Part shown: positions 7,375 to 15,487 of the stretch, piece after piece
How the letters are laid out: each line of letters begins with the position of its first letter
Position numbering within the stretch: position 1 is the first letter of the stretch
DNA from: Paenibacillus sp. SZ31
GTDB taxonomy: Bacteria; Bacillota; Bacilli; Paenibacillales; Paenibacillaceae
Reading direction: 5' to 3'
Length of the DNA: 64,000 bases
Assembly: GCF_012912005.1 (NCBI RefSeq)
Contig: NZ_JABBEA010000012.1
Coordinates: forward strand, 124,001-188,000
Made by a program: the position numbers and the translations under genes
The notes under the pieces: model-generated
The model's database searches: none
Told to the model about the DNA's origin: nothing
Seen by the model: only the letters and a program-made list of their open reading frames with translations

Positions 7375-8678
7375 TGACAATAAACGAAAAACAAACAGAT
7401 CCAACCCAGGCAATCTATACTTATGACGAACAACATGATACCCGAATTCGAGTGGAAGGGTACGCCATCTATTCAAGGCTGATCCGTGGAATCAGTGAGG
7501 CGCTTCATCAGCGCTATGGGGTTGAATACAAGCTCTATGCCAGTTCTGACCCGAACAATGAATACTGGGAGTTACTCCGGGAAGACTTGCAAAATGGCAG
7601 TGACGAAGTGGAATTGGTAGCCCGCATATTCGAAGATCTGGAGCTTCAGACCTTGCATTACAACGATGATGGAGATGTGCCGACTTATGGTGTGCATTAC
7701 TCCATTCGCAACAACGTATTTGCCTATCCGAAATGGGGCGTTGCGCTCGTACGGGTTCCATTTTTCCGGGAGAATGGGATCTACAGTGAAGACTTTGTCT
7801 TTGCCATCGGTGATGAGGAGATGAAGCAGTTTCTGGGAAGTGTCCGCGAACGGGAACGTCAGCAAAATATGAAAAAGGTGACGGTATACACGGATGCCCG
7901 GAATGGAAGCGATCGTCATGTCGAATCCATTACTCGTTCCGTGGGAAGAGAGGATGTTGTTCTCTCGGCGGAGATCAAGCAGGATATCTTCCGTTCGCTG
8001 GATCAGTTCTTCGAAGCGGATCGTTCTTTTTACCGAGATTATGATATCCCGTACAAACGGGGAATTCTATTGTATGGACACCCCGGAAACGGCAAGACCA
8101 CATTGGTGAAATCCATTGCTGGAAGTATCCCGGGACCGGCTGCGTATTGGCAGATTACGGAGTATACCAACAGTGAATCAGTGCGTGAAGTGTTCGAGGC
8201 TGCCAAACGGCTGGCACCGATGGTGTTGATCATTGAGGACATCGATTCGATGCCGGATGAAGTCCGTTCCTTTTTCCTGAATACACTGGATGGAGCTACG
8301 TCGAAAGAAGGCATTTTCCTGATCGGGACAACGAATTATCCGGAGAAAATAGATCCGGGCCTCATGAACCGTGCTGGACGGTTCGACCGGGCTTACGAAA
8401 TTCCGCTGCCAGATGAAGCGCTGCGCCTGCAATATTTGCGGCAACGGGGCTTCACCGTATTTGCTGGTGAAGAAGGAACAATTGAAGCTGCTCGCCTGAC
8501 CGACACGTTCTCTCTAGCGCAGCTGGGTGAGTTGTATGTCAGCGCTGCGCTGGAATGGCATCAGAATGGACAGACAGACATTGTGAAAGTCATTCAGTCG
8601 ATGCGTGGTGAGCTGGACAAGAGTCACAAACATACTTGGCTGGCACAGCCGGGTAAGGGACGTGCAGGATTTTATTGA
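7374..8678 (+). CDS. AAA-family ATPase coupled to RtcB
   Basis: A 434-aa protein whose ATG overlaps the rtcB stop (TAATG), with AAAGGGAG upstream. The N-terminal 170 residues are unfamiliar and contain no membrane segment. The C-terminal half is an AAA module: Walker A GHPGNGKTT (235-243), Walker B MVLIIEDID (about 283-291), and the second region of homology with arginine fingers, NRAGRFDRAYEIPLPD (about 329-344), as in FtsH/BCS1-like classical AAA proteins. Such ATPases usually form hexamers that remodel proteins or nucleoprotein. Coupling with rtcB implies that it acts on RtcB, its RNA substrate or a damaged ribonucleoprotein. That role is inference. Confidence 0.88.
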   Translation: MTINEKQTDPTQAIYTYDEQHDTRIRVEGYAIYSRLIRGISEALHQRYGVEYKLYASSDPNNEYWELLREDLQNGSDEVELVARIFEDLELQTLHYNDDGDVPTYGVHYSIRNNVFAYPKWGVALVRVPFFRENGIYSEDFVFAIGDEEMKQFLGSVRERERQQNMKKVTVYTDARNGSDRHVESITRSVGREDVVLSAEIKQDIFRSLDQFFEADRSFYRDYDIPYKRGILLYGHPGNGKTTLVKSIAGSIPGPAAYWQITEYTNSESVREVFEAAKRLAPMVLIIEDIDSMPDEVRSFFLNTLDGATSKEGIFLIGTTNYPEKIDPGLMNRAGRFDRAYEIPLPDEALRLQYLRQRGFTVFAGEEGTIEAARLTDTFSLAQLGELYVSAALEWHQNGQTDIVKVIQSMRGELDKSHKHTWLAQPGKGRAGFY

Positions 8679-8772
8679 TCAGACCTAACCAATCCAATCG
8701 ATAATAAGACGCGATTTTATAAATAATCCTACCTCAATTGGTGATACTAACCTTGTCTGCTGTAACATACAA

Positions 8773-8886
8773 TGACTTTCGGGAGGTACATAACGCAGCC
8801 CTGAGCTGGTGAGATGCCGGAAAGTAACGCGATCTGTTTCCATACTGGGCTAAGGCCTGTTTTGCAGAGCAGGGTGCATCGTAAAC
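8773..8886 (+). other. Possible structured RNA between the rtcB-AAA operon and the GlsB-like gene
   Basis: The 310 bp from 8679 to 8988 hold no gene. Within them ACTTTC (8775-8780) pairs with GAAAGT (8820-8825), and GCGAT (8829-8833) pairs with ATCGT (8878-8882) enclosing CCTG / CAGG. The segment is richer in G and C than its flanks. A weak GTTTAA-N14-GTTAAT (8920-8945) resembles a SigB-type promoter for the next gene but is not compelling. No known riboswitch consensus fits. Confidence 0.3.
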
Positions 8887-8988
8887 AAACGGTAATATGC
8901 AATAATTTTCATGCCAATTGTTTAAATGCTTCTGTAGCGGTTAATAGTAGACAGACAACAACAAAAACTTTAATTAGAGGTGAATGAT

Positions 8989-9246
8989 ATGGGTTGGTTA
9001 TGGTCATTAATTATCGGTGGTATCATTGGTTGGTTGGCAGGTTTGATCGTTGGTCGTGACATTCCAGGTGGTGTTATTGGTAACATCATTGCTGGTTTCA
9101 TCGGTGGATGGTTAGGTGGAGTAATCTTGGGCGATATGGGTCCTGAGATGGGCGGATTCCACATTGTACCTGCATTGATCGGTGCGATTGTTCTTGTAGC
9201 GATCGTAAGCTTGATCTTCCGTTCAATGGGTCGTAGTCGGGGGTAA
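8989..9246 (+). CDS. GlsB/YeaQ/YmgE-family membrane protein
   Basis: An 85-aa, very glycine-rich hydrophobic protein with three predicted membrane helices. The opening MGWLWSLIIGGIIGWLAGLI and the repeated 'GGVIGNIIAGFIGGWLG' are diagnostic of the transglycosylase-associated/GlsB family, small stress-related membrane proteins of unknown mechanism. The ATG at 8989 has GAGGTG 6 bp upstream; a GTG three codons earlier is less suitable because it lies within the ribosome site. It is transcribed alone, with a very stable terminator after it. Confidence 0.88.
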   Translation: MGWLWSLIIGGIIGWLAGLIVGRDIPGGVIGNIIAGFIGGWLGGVILGDMGPEMGGFHIVPALIGAIVLVAIVSLIFRSMGRSRG

Positions 9247-9300
9247 CTTACTTAAGATAATTTCTTGAATTAGTTATCAGCCAAATGCATTACTAATGAA

Positions 9301-9346
9301 GAGGTTGATTGAGAGCCATAACCATGGCTTTCAATCAACCTCTTGT
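9301..9346 (+). terminator. Terminator after the GlsB-like gene
   Basis: GAGGTTGATTGA and AGCCAT pair with ATGGCT and TCAATCAACCTC around a 4-nt loop, about 18 bp with one mismatch, followed by a T-rich stretch. Confidence 0.9.
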
Positions 9347-9403
9347 TGTTTTAAAATATATAAAGATATGCGTAATAGCTATCTATATAAATTGGACTAA
9401 ACA

Positions 9404-9553
9404 TTTACACGAGAACGTAGAGGACAGAAATAACCTGAAGAAGCGGAGCGTTCGCCTTTATCACCAGATTTTCTCCTTGTAAAGCCAAATATAAAAAATA
9501 TGGGAATAACAGCGATCAGAAGGTTGTTCTGTCATCGGAGTGGTAAGTGTAAA
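9404..9553 (+). repeat. Dispersed element, copy 1 (150 bp, internally shortened)
   Basis: It begins TTTACAC and ends GTGTAAA. The subterminal GGACAGAA is mirrored by TTCTGTCA near the 3' end. It shares the core AATAACAGCGATCAGAAGG and TGAAGAAGCG with copies at 20.4, 39.3 and 53.4 kb. It lacks the roughly 40-nt segment with the AAAGCTTTCTG hairpin that the other three contain. It ends 31 bp before the msrA start codon. Confidence 0.8.
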
Positions 9554-9583
9554 AGGTAGTTTCGATAAGAGGGGATGAACGGA

Positions 9584-10099
9584 ATGGAAAAAGCTACATT
9601 CGCCGGCGGATGTTTCTGGTGTATGGTTACACCGTTTGAAGAACAACCGGGCATTCATGGTATTGTATCGGGTTATGCTGGCGGTCACGTCGAGAATCCA
9701 ACATATGAGCAGGTCAAAACCGGGGAAACCGGGCATGTCGAAGTGGTTGAGATTACATTTGATTCGGATGTATTCCCCTATGAACGACTGCTGGAGCTGT
9801 ACTGGCCACAGATTGATCCGACGGATGACGGAGGACAGTTCCAGGATCGGGGGACACAGTATCGTACAGCGATCTTTGTGCATAATGAACGTCAGCGTGA
9901 GCTTGCCGAACAGTCCAAGCAGGAACTGGCAGCTAGCGGACGATTCAATCAGCCGATTGTTACGGAAATTCGGGATGCCGTCGTATTCTATCCGGCTGAA
10001 GACTATCATCAGGATTACCACAAGAAAAACGAGAAACATTATAAGGAAGACCGTGCATTATCCGGACGGGACGAATTTATAGACGAGAATTGGAAATAG
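9584..10099 (+). CDS. msrA: Peptide-methionine (S)-S-oxide reductase MsrA
   Basis: A 171-aa MsrA. The catalytic motif GGCFWC (8-13, nucleophile Cys10) lies at the N-terminus, followed by [23 protein letters not shown] and the YHQDYHKKN segment, all typical. It reduces methionine-S-sulfoxide in proteins. I chose ATG 9584 because GAGGGG lies 9 bp upstream; the ATG at 9575 directly abuts that site. No fused MsrB domain is present. No further Cys lies in the C-terminal half, so thiol recycling must use Cys13 or an external thiol. The dispersed element copy 1 ends 31 bp upstream. Confidence 0.95.
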   Translation: MEKATFAGGCFWCMVTPFEEQPGIHGIVSGYAGGHVENPTYEQVKTGETGHVEVVEITFDSDVFPYERLLELYWPQIDPTDDGGQFQDRGTQYRTAIFVHNERQRELAEQSKQELAASGRFNQPIVTEIRDAVVFYPAEDYHQDYHKKNEKHYKEDRALSGRDEFIDENWK

Positions 10100-10121
10100 G
10101 ATAATTCTATCCTACCCATGC

Positions 10122-10164
10122 AATAAGCCGGGAGAGCTCCTTATGGAACTCTCCCGGCTTATTA
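10122..10164. terminator. Bidirectional terminator between msrA and the propeller gene
   Basis: AATAAGCCGGGAGAG and GGCTTATT form a long near-perfect stem (AATAAGCCGGGAG with CTCCCGGCTTATT) around a central hairpin. A and T runs on both sides let it serve both convergent genes. Confidence 0.85.
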
Positions 10165-10177
10165 TTGAATCAAGAAT

Positions 10178-11449
10178 TTATTTTGCAGGATTGGACTTCA
10201 GTACATATTTGGACAATGTCTCATCGTTCATGAAATAGATGACATCATCCACATAAGTAGAGACACCTTCTAATGAAGGAACGGAGGCACTGGTCGTGTA
10301 GATATGCACGTCTTCCAGCGTGAGTGGATCAAGAATATATCCCATTTTGGCAAAATCAAGCTGGTACTGACCATCCTGCGTCTGATCGACATGCATCAAT
10401 GCAGGTTGTGCGTCCTTGAACGTACGCTCAGTCACTTTGCCTTTCATGGTGTACAGTTCCAGCTTCTGCCCTGTAAGGACCGTATAGCTGTTGCCAGCCG
10501 TCTGGATGTAGGCATCACCAGCAATGGCACGTCCCCAAGCGAGCTTGCCATCGGTGCCAAAGCCCATCAGTCGGTTACCCGTGCTCTCGAAATTGGCACG
10601 CATAATGATGGAACCATCATCAAGAATAGCCAGCGATTCACCGCCGCCATCTCCTTGGGTATTCGCATTAGCCGGGAATTGATAGAAGGACAGACGATTC
10701 AGCGTACGATCATAGATCTCCACTTTGGGATTCGCTGCTGGCTGCCAGAAGTTGCCTACCTTGGTTTGTTTGCTGGCATCCACTACAATTCGACCATGAT
10801 CAGCCTTAAGCACAGCACCGTTAATCGTCTTTTCGGTAATCAGCTTACCCTTCTTGTCATATAACGAGATGGCTGAGCGAACCGAACCATTCGATTGCGC
10901 GTCCTGACTTGAAGCGATCAACAACGTATCGTTATCCAGAAGAGAAATGTTCGAAGGTGAATTCACCGTTTTGACCCAGTTGGTTTTACCGGATGTATTA
11001 AATGAGTACAATTTTTTGGTTTTGTCTGAGTATTCCATATATACATAGGCAGTACCGTTGCTGGCATATATCGAATCGGAGAAGGTGGTGTAAGGACCAC
11101 TTTTCTCATGGAATATCGTATTCCACTTCAATTGTCCAGTTGTCGCATCGAATGCCTGAAGAGAGTCCAGTTGCCAGTCCAGTGTCGTTTTGCTGCTTGT
11201 TTTGGTCACAGACTGGGCAGCATGCACATATACGAGATTTTTCGAAGGCACAGCATGGATTTCCTTGATCAGGACATCTTTCTCTGTATTGGCTTCAGAC
11301 AGCATCAGGGAAGATGACGTCCACGCGGGTTTGGGCATGGATTCGGGTGAGGCAGCAGCGTAACTCGTTGTATTCATGGTGAAGAGGAGCATGCCGCTAA
11401 GAATGAGGGCAGCCCATGTTTTGGACTTGTGTTTGGTCGATGTATGCAA
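10178..11449 (-). CDS. Secreted beta-propeller (PQQ-like) protein
   Basis: About 423 aa with an N-terminal signal peptide (Lys-rich start, hydrophobic WAALILSGMLLFTMNTTS, then cleavage near AAA-SP). The mature protein has repeated 'ydkkGkl' blades, such as LQAFDATTGQLKWN, LYSFNTSGKTNWVK, SLYDKKGKLITEK, LMGFGTDGKLAWGR and LYTMKGKVTERT. These are PQQ/quinoprotein-like propeller repeats, often ligand-binding rather than enzymatic. I place the start at the TTG at 11449, preceded by AAAGGTGG at 8 bp; a TTG ten codons earlier would give 433 aa. It has no lipobox or wall anchor, so it is probably secreted. It stands alone, with no clue to partner or substrate. Confidence 0.72.
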   Translation of the reverse strand: MHTSTKHKSKTWAALILSGMLLFTMNTTSYAAASPESMPKPAWTSSSLMLSEANTEKDVLIKEIHAVPSKNLVYVHAAQSVTKTSSKTTLDWQLDSLQAFDATTGQLKWNTIFHEKSGPYTTFSDSIYASNGTAYVYMEYSDKTKKLYSFNTSGKTNWVKTVNSPSNISLLDNDTLLIASSQDAQSNGSVRSAISLYDKKGKLITEKTINGAVLKADHGRIVVDASKQTKVGNFWQPAANPKVEIYDRTLNRLSFYQFPANANTQGDGGGESLAILDDGSIIMRANFESTGNRLMGFGTDGKLAWGRAIAGDAYIQTAGNSYTVLTGQKLELYTMKGKVTERTFKDAQPALMHVDQTQDGQYQLDFAKMGYILDPLTLEDVHIYTTSASVPSLEGVSTYVDDVIYFMNDETLSKYVLKSNPAK

Positions 11450-11709
11450 GTGATAAACCACCTTTCTTCTTCGGTTCAAAATAGAACCGATTGTTGAATT
11501 TTACCATTGATGTCATATTGAATTCAACCGAACGCACTGTAACCTTTTATCATTCATATATCAAATTATCTTTGTTTGATGAATTATAACGGTTACAGGG
11601 ATTTCATCTTCTTTCGATGAAGGTGGAAGTCTGATATATTTAGTGCGGTGATAAGCCATATCTGCGTAAGAGGTTGGATAGAACATAGGAATGAACAAGG
11701 AGAAGAGCT

Positions 11710-12306
11710 ATGAATTGGAGTGAAAATGTGACCCTATGGGTCATTGGATGTATCATCGTATTGTTGCTGCTGGCCTGGATTATTCGGCGTGTTATCGGGC
11801 GCGGGCAACGGATCCGAAGTGAAGCCAATCCTCGTAAAATTACGATAAAGGACATCGACAAGATGGAGGATGGTTCGGAGTTTGAATTATATCTCTATCA
11901 TTTATTCGAGCAACTTGGGTACGATGAGGTTCATAAGACGACGAGTAGCAGGGACTTTGGGGCTGATCTTGTGTTTGTCGATAGACTCGGCAGACGAAGT
12001 GTGATACAAGCGAAGCGATATGGCGCGAATCATCCTGTAGGATTGAGTGCAGTGCAGGAGATCTATACATCGATGCGTTATTATGAAGCCGACCGGTCCA
12101 TTGTATTGACGTCCGCCCGTTACACCGAAGCCTGTCGGACACTTGCAGCAGTCAATGGAGTGAAGCTGCTGGACCGGGAAGACCTGATGGAATTAATCCT
12201 GTTATTCAAAGCCAGAAGAGTGGAAGAAGCGCTGGAACTGATCGAAGAAGATGATCACGAACCGATCGAGACGTGGCAGTCCCGGCGAAAGCGGCAATCC
12301 CGCTAA
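11710..12306 (+). CDS. Membrane-anchored Mrr-like (PD-(D/E)XK) restriction endonuclease-fold protein
   Basis: A 198-aa protein. Residues about 8-30 form one membrane helix (LWVIGCIIVLLLLAWIIRRVIG). Then follows an Mrr_cat-type nuclease fold: GSEFELYLYHLFEQLGY, then TSSRDFGADLVFVDRLGRR with the active-site Asp, and VIQAKRY with the Gln-x-Lys. This D...QxK arrangement is the Mrr version of PD-(D/E)XK. VRM-like 'LSAVQEIYTSMRYYEADRSIVLTS' completes the core. Mrr proteins cut modified DNA, but membrane-tethered single-domain forms are common in Firmicutes and their role is unclear. AAGGAG lies 6-11 bp before the ATG. No methylase or other restriction gene is nearby. Confidence 0.85.
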   Translation: MNWSENVTLWVIGCIIVLLLLAWIIRRVIGRGQRIRSEANPRKITIKDIDKMEDGSEFELYLYHLFEQLGYDEVHKTTSSRDFGADLVFVDRLGRRSVIQAKRYGANHPVGLSAVQEIYTSMRYYEADRSIVLTSARYTEACRTLAAVNGVKLLDREDLMELILLFKARRVEEALELIEEDDHEPIETWQSRRKRQSR

Positions 12307-12426
12307 GTACTCGGATGAAAGCCTTTAAAATGATGTATATGCCCATTCCAGTAGGAAGCACCTTCACTTGCGTAGCTGCACATGATATATTGAGTGCATA
12401 TCAACCAAAGGAGTGTGTAATCCATT

Positions 12427-12654
12427 ATGGCACGTACACAAACACAAAAAGCATTACGCAAAGCAGAGCGGTCAGGTAAGTGGTGCTCGGAACAGAGCCG
12501 GAGAGTCAACGGAGATTATAGTGCGTTATCCCAGCATGTACGCCTCATGCCTACGAAGCAGGAAAAATTGCAAAAGGTCAAACACAAGAAGCAGATCATC
12601 CAGGATGGTGGTGCTTCTTTTTATTTTGTCCAATGTGTGCGAAAAAGTGCATAA
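12427..12654 (+). CDS. Small basic hypothetical protein, 75 aa
   Basis: A Lys/Arg-rich protein beginning MARTQTQKALRKAERSGKW and continuing LMPTKQEKLQKVKHKKQII. It has the look of small cytosolic basic proteins of Bacillales whose N-terminus reads M-A-[KR]-T-x-x-Q-[KR]-x-x-R-K; I cannot name a function. AAAGGAG stands 12 bp before the ATG, slightly long. It lies alone between the Mrr-like gene and the YcaQ-like gene. The last 15 residues look less conserved in character. Confidence 0.6.
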   Translation: MARTQTQKALRKAERSGKWCSEQSRRVNGDYSALSQHVRLMPTKQEKLQKVKHKKQIIQDGGASFYFVQCVRKSA

Positions 12655-12731
12655 TGTCCTATAAACCTTCCTTTGGTTGGGGAAGCTTCTGGTTGATCAT
12701 GAATATAAGTTAGAAGGGACGAGCCATTTCG

Positions 12732-13979
12732 ATGACAACACTTCTACGTATAAATAAAGCAGCTGTTCGACGTCTTTTGCTGCACACGCAAGGTTTACTG
12801 GCACGTTGGCCAGCGGAAGCGAGACACTCCGGGCCGGATCAGGTCATAGAGCTGATCCGCTCACTTGGCTGTGTGCAGATCGATCCTGTGGCTGCTGTAA
12901 CCGGAAATCAGCATTTGGTGCTGGGTGCCCGTGATCCGGGATATACTGCTGATAGCTTAAATACGCTGCTCAGCGATCACAAGGTATTTGAGTATTTTGC
13001 CAATGCGGCATGTGTGATTCCAATCGAAGATTATACTCTCTTTGAACCTGTGCGTGCTCGGTTAAGGGAGCGTCTGGCTCCGTCTTTGCAAGGTCTGGAG
13101 AAAACAGTGCAGCATGTGTTACAGCGACTGAAGGAGGAAGGACCCCTACCTTCAAGAGCTTTCCGTGCTGTTGAACGGGTAAGTGGTTATTGGGACAGTG
13201 CGGATGTACCGAAGACCAAGGATACAACACTTGCTCTGAATTTACTTTTGGACTCCGCTGTGATTCGTGTGGTGGCGAGGCAGGGAAATGAACGTTATTT
13301 TCATATGACCGAATCCGAATTGCAGCAACAGGGGCTTCCGATGAAAGAAGACATGGATGTGTTTGCCCAGAGACAGGCTCTGCTGGATAAATACATTCAT
13401 GCATATCGGGTTGTAGATGCCCGTGATCCCCGTCTGGGTTGGCTGAAATCTACAGCGGCTGAACGTCGCGCCGATATTGCTGCACGTGTGTCAGATGGGC
13501 GAATGATCCCACTTAAGGTGGAGGATGTGGCAACGCCTTATTATATTCGTGCTGAAGATGAGGATTTGCTTCTGCATATGGAAAAGGAAGAGCCACACTA
13601 TGATGCGTCAGGTCCTGTGCGTTTCTTGCCGCCGCTGGATAACCTGTTATGGAGAAGAGAACGTATTGTCGATTTATTTGATTTTCATTATAAATGGGAG
13701 ATTTACACGCCAGAGGTGAAAAGAACCTACGGTTATTATGCCATGCCTATTCTTCATGGTGATCGGTTGATTGGACGTATGGACCCACGACTTGATCGCA
13801 AAACAGGAGTACTCACCGTTCGTTTGTTATCGATGGAAGAGACAGCTCCACCTGTGGAGGAATGGATCACGGATTTTCGGGAGGGGCTTCAATTCTTTGC
13901 GTCCATGCATGGAGCGCGTTCTATCTCTATTGAGAAGACGGTACCGAAAGAGCTGAAAAAGCTGCTTAAGTCGATTTGA
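12732..13979 (+). CDS. YcaQ/HTH_42-family protein (winged-helix DNA glycosylase-like)
   Basis: A 415-aa protein of the HTH_42 family. The N-terminus has the conserved segment IRSLGCVQIDPVAAV with Q49-I50-D51, matching the catalytic QxD motif of E. coli YcaQ and Streptomyces AlkX-type enzymes, which unhook interstrand crosslinks and excise bulky alkylated bases. FEYFANAACVIPIEDY and the C-terminal 'LPPLDNLLWRRERIVDLFDFHYKWEIYTP...GYYAMPILHGDRLIGRMDPRLDRK' are family hallmarks. GAAGGGA lies about 12 bp before the ATG. Its C-terminal neighbour is convergent. The catalytic assignment rests on the QxD motif; some family members lack activity. Confidence 0.85.
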   Translation: MTTLLRINKAAVRRLLLHTQGLLARWPAEARHSGPDQVIELIRSLGCVQIDPVAAVTGNQHLVLGARDPGYTADSLNTLLSDHKVFEYFANAACVIPIEDYTLFEPVRARLRERLAPSLQGLEKTVQHVLQRLKEEGPLPSRAFRAVERVSGYWDSADVPKTKDTTLALNLLLDSAVIRVVARQGNERYFHMTESELQQQGLPMKEDMDVFAQRQALLDKYIHAYRVVDARDPRLGWLKSTAAERRADIAARVSDGRMIPLKVEDVATPYYIRAEDEDLLLHMEKEEPHYDASGPVRFLPPLDNLLWRRERIVDLFDFHYKWEIYTPEVKRTYGYYAMPILHGDRLIGRMDPRLDRKTGVLTVRLLSMEETAPPVEEWITDFREGLQFFASMHGARSISIEKTVPKELKKLLKSI

Positions 13980-14049
13980 TAAGGGGATACACGAAAGAAT
14001 GTATGGACATGGGAAATTGGATTTCATGAACAAATCTAAAAAGGAAAAA

Positions 14050-14078
14050 ACAGGGGGAGCCAGATGGCTCCCCCTTCA
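14050..14078. terminator. Bidirectional terminator between the YcaQ-like gene and fabV
   Basis: GGGGGAGCCA pairs perfectly with TGGCTCCCCC over 10 bp across 2 nt (14053-14074). An A run precedes it, giving a T run for the minus-strand fabV, and it lies between the two stop codons. Confidence 0.85.
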
Positions 14079-14090
14079 TTGATTTTAAAA

Positions 14091-15284
14091 TCATATCACC
14101 AGATGAGGCATTTCAACGTTCGGATCAACATCTGCTTCATAATCCACACCATCGGTTTCAAAACCAAACAGCTGGAAGAATTCGCGACGGTAACCTTCCA
14201 GATCGGACAGATCGTAGATGTTCTCTGTGGTCAACTCATTCCAGAGCTTCGCCACTTCTTCCTGAACGTCAGCTCTCATCTCCCAATCGTCAATGCGAAT
14301 ACGGCCTTCGGCATCGGTTGGAACTTCTCCTCCCGTATACAAGCGATCAGCGAACAGACGTTGCAATTGCTCGATGCATCCTTCATGCAAGCCTTTTTCT
14401 TTCATGACTTTGTACAATGCTGAGATGTACAGCGGCACGACTGGAATCGCAGAACTGGATTGAGTCACCAGCGCCTTGGCTACAGTTAAGTATGCACGTC
14501 CACCTTTTGCACTTAGACGATCATTCAGCTTGTGTGCAGTCGCTTCCAGGTGATTCTTGGCCTGACCGATGGAACCATCACGATAAATGGCATGCGTAAG
14601 TTCAGGACCGATGTAGGAGAAAGCGATTGTTGTTGCATCATCAGCGAGCACGCCACCTTGTTGCAGGGCATCCATCCACAGTTCCCAATCGTCTCCGCCC
14701 ATAACGGTTACCGTCTGACGGATTTCCTCTTCGTTTGCCGGCTCCAGAGTAACCGAGCTGATTTCGCCTGTGTGGAAGTTTACCGTTTTGTTCGTGTAGG
14801 ATTGTCCGATAGGCTTCAACACAGAGTTGAATACTTCACCGGTGTTCGGCTCGGTACGACGTGCTGAGGCTACGCTGTATACAACCAAATCCACTTGACC
14901 GAGTTCACTGCGAATCAGTTCAACGGCTTTTTCTCGTGTTTCGTTTGCAAATGCATCACCTGTAACGCTGTACGATTTCAGGCCTGCTTCCTCAGCGGCT
15001 TTTTCGAATGCAGCGGAGTTGTACCATCCTGCAGAAGCTGTACGTTTCTCTGTAGAACTACTTGGACGATAAATGCCGACCGTATTCGCTCCCGCTCCAA
15101 AAGCAGAGACAACGCGTGACGCCAGTCCGTATCCGGTGGAAGCACCGATGACGAGCACATTACGAGGGCCTTTCAGCTCCGGCTGGGATTTCACATAGTC
15201 AATCTGTTCCTGCACTTGCGCAGCGCAACCTACAGGATGGGAAGTGGTACAAATAAAACCACGTGTTCTTGGTTTAATAATCAT
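14091..15284 (-). CDS. fabV: Enoyl-[acyl-carrier-protein] reductase FabV
   Basis: A 397-aa trans-2-enoyl reductase of the FabV/TER family. The N-terminus MIIKPRTRGFICTTSHPVGC is diagnostic. The NADH-binding Rossmann segment VLVIGASTGYGLASR (43-57) follows. The catalytic Tyr and Lys occur in the family spacing of eight residues (Y234 and K243, in AIYRDGSIGQAK). FabV catalyses the last step of fatty-acid elongation and is intrinsically insensitive to triclosan. GAAAGGATG stands 6-9 bp before the ATG. The leader contains a hairpin (15319-15337) and an upstream palindrome (15375-15391). Whether FabI or FabL also exists elsewhere cannot be seen. Confidence 0.94.
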   Translation of the reverse strand: MIIKPRTRGFICTTSHPVGCAAQVQEQIDYVKSQPELKGPRNVLVIGASTGYGLASRVVSAFGAGANTVGIYRPSSSTEKRTASAGWYNSAAFEKAAEEAGLKSYSVTGDAFANETREKAVELIRSELGQVDLVVYSVASARRTEPNTGEVFNSVLKPIGQSYTNKTVNFHTGEISSVTLEPANEEEIRQTVTVMGGDDWELWMDALQQGGVLADDATTIAFSYIGPELTHAIYRDGSIGQAKNHLEATAHKLNDRLSAKGGRAYLTVAKALVTQSSSAIPVVPLYISALYKVMKEKGLHEGCIEQLQRLFADRLYTGGEVPTDAEGRIRIDDWEMRADVQEEVAKLWNELTTENIYDLSDLEGYRREFFQLFGFETDGVDYEADVDPNVEMPHLVI

Positions 15285-15318
15285 TTATTTGCATCCTTTC
15301 ATATTCAGCTCATGTTTC

Positions 15319-15337
15319 AGCATTTCGATAAAATGCT
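15319..15337 (-). other. Hairpin in the fabV leader
   Basis: AGCATTT and AAATGCT form a 7-bp stem about 35 nt before the fabV start, with an unrelated AAGGAGGT just upstream of it. It may affect translation; function not known. Confidence 0.35.
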
Positions 15338-15374
15338 CGTATACATACCTCCTTATTGTAAAACAATTACCTCG

Positions 15375-15391
15375 GAAACGGAAACCGTTTC
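15375..15391. promoter_or_regulatory. Candidate operator between fabV and the HTH-TPR regulator
   Basis: GAAACGG-AAA-CCGTTTC is a perfect 7-bp inverted repeat in the 203-bp divergent intergenic region. Its position suits a repressor of fabV or of the regulator. It does not match the FapR consensus I know. Confidence 0.4.
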
Positions 15392-15487
15392 GTTTGATTT
15401 CATCGGAAGGGTAGCGTTATATCTCTAATTTTGCGATGATGTGCATAGAATGTACTCGCTCGTTAGGATAGAAAGGACAGGGATAGC

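Noticed and set aside
8773-8886. A possible cobalamin or other known riboswitch upstream of the GlsB-like gene
   Set aside because: GCAGCCCTGAGCTGG superficially resembles a B12-box but the required surrounding elements are missing, and the downstream gene has no fitting function.
8920-8945. A SigB promoter for the GlsB-like gene
   Set aside because: GTTTAA is right but the -10 (GTTAAT) departs from GGGTAT, and presence of SigB in this organism is unknown.
9404-9553. A small minus-strand protein containing TEQPSDRCY, with similar peptides at 20.5 and 39.4 kb
   Set aside because: The recurring peptide is the translation of the dispersed non-coding element, not a gene family.
15285-15360. A short leader ORF before fabV following an AAGGAGGT
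   Set aside because: The frame that looks protein-like lacks a start at the right place; the ATG next to the ribosome site gives only nine codons with no spacing.
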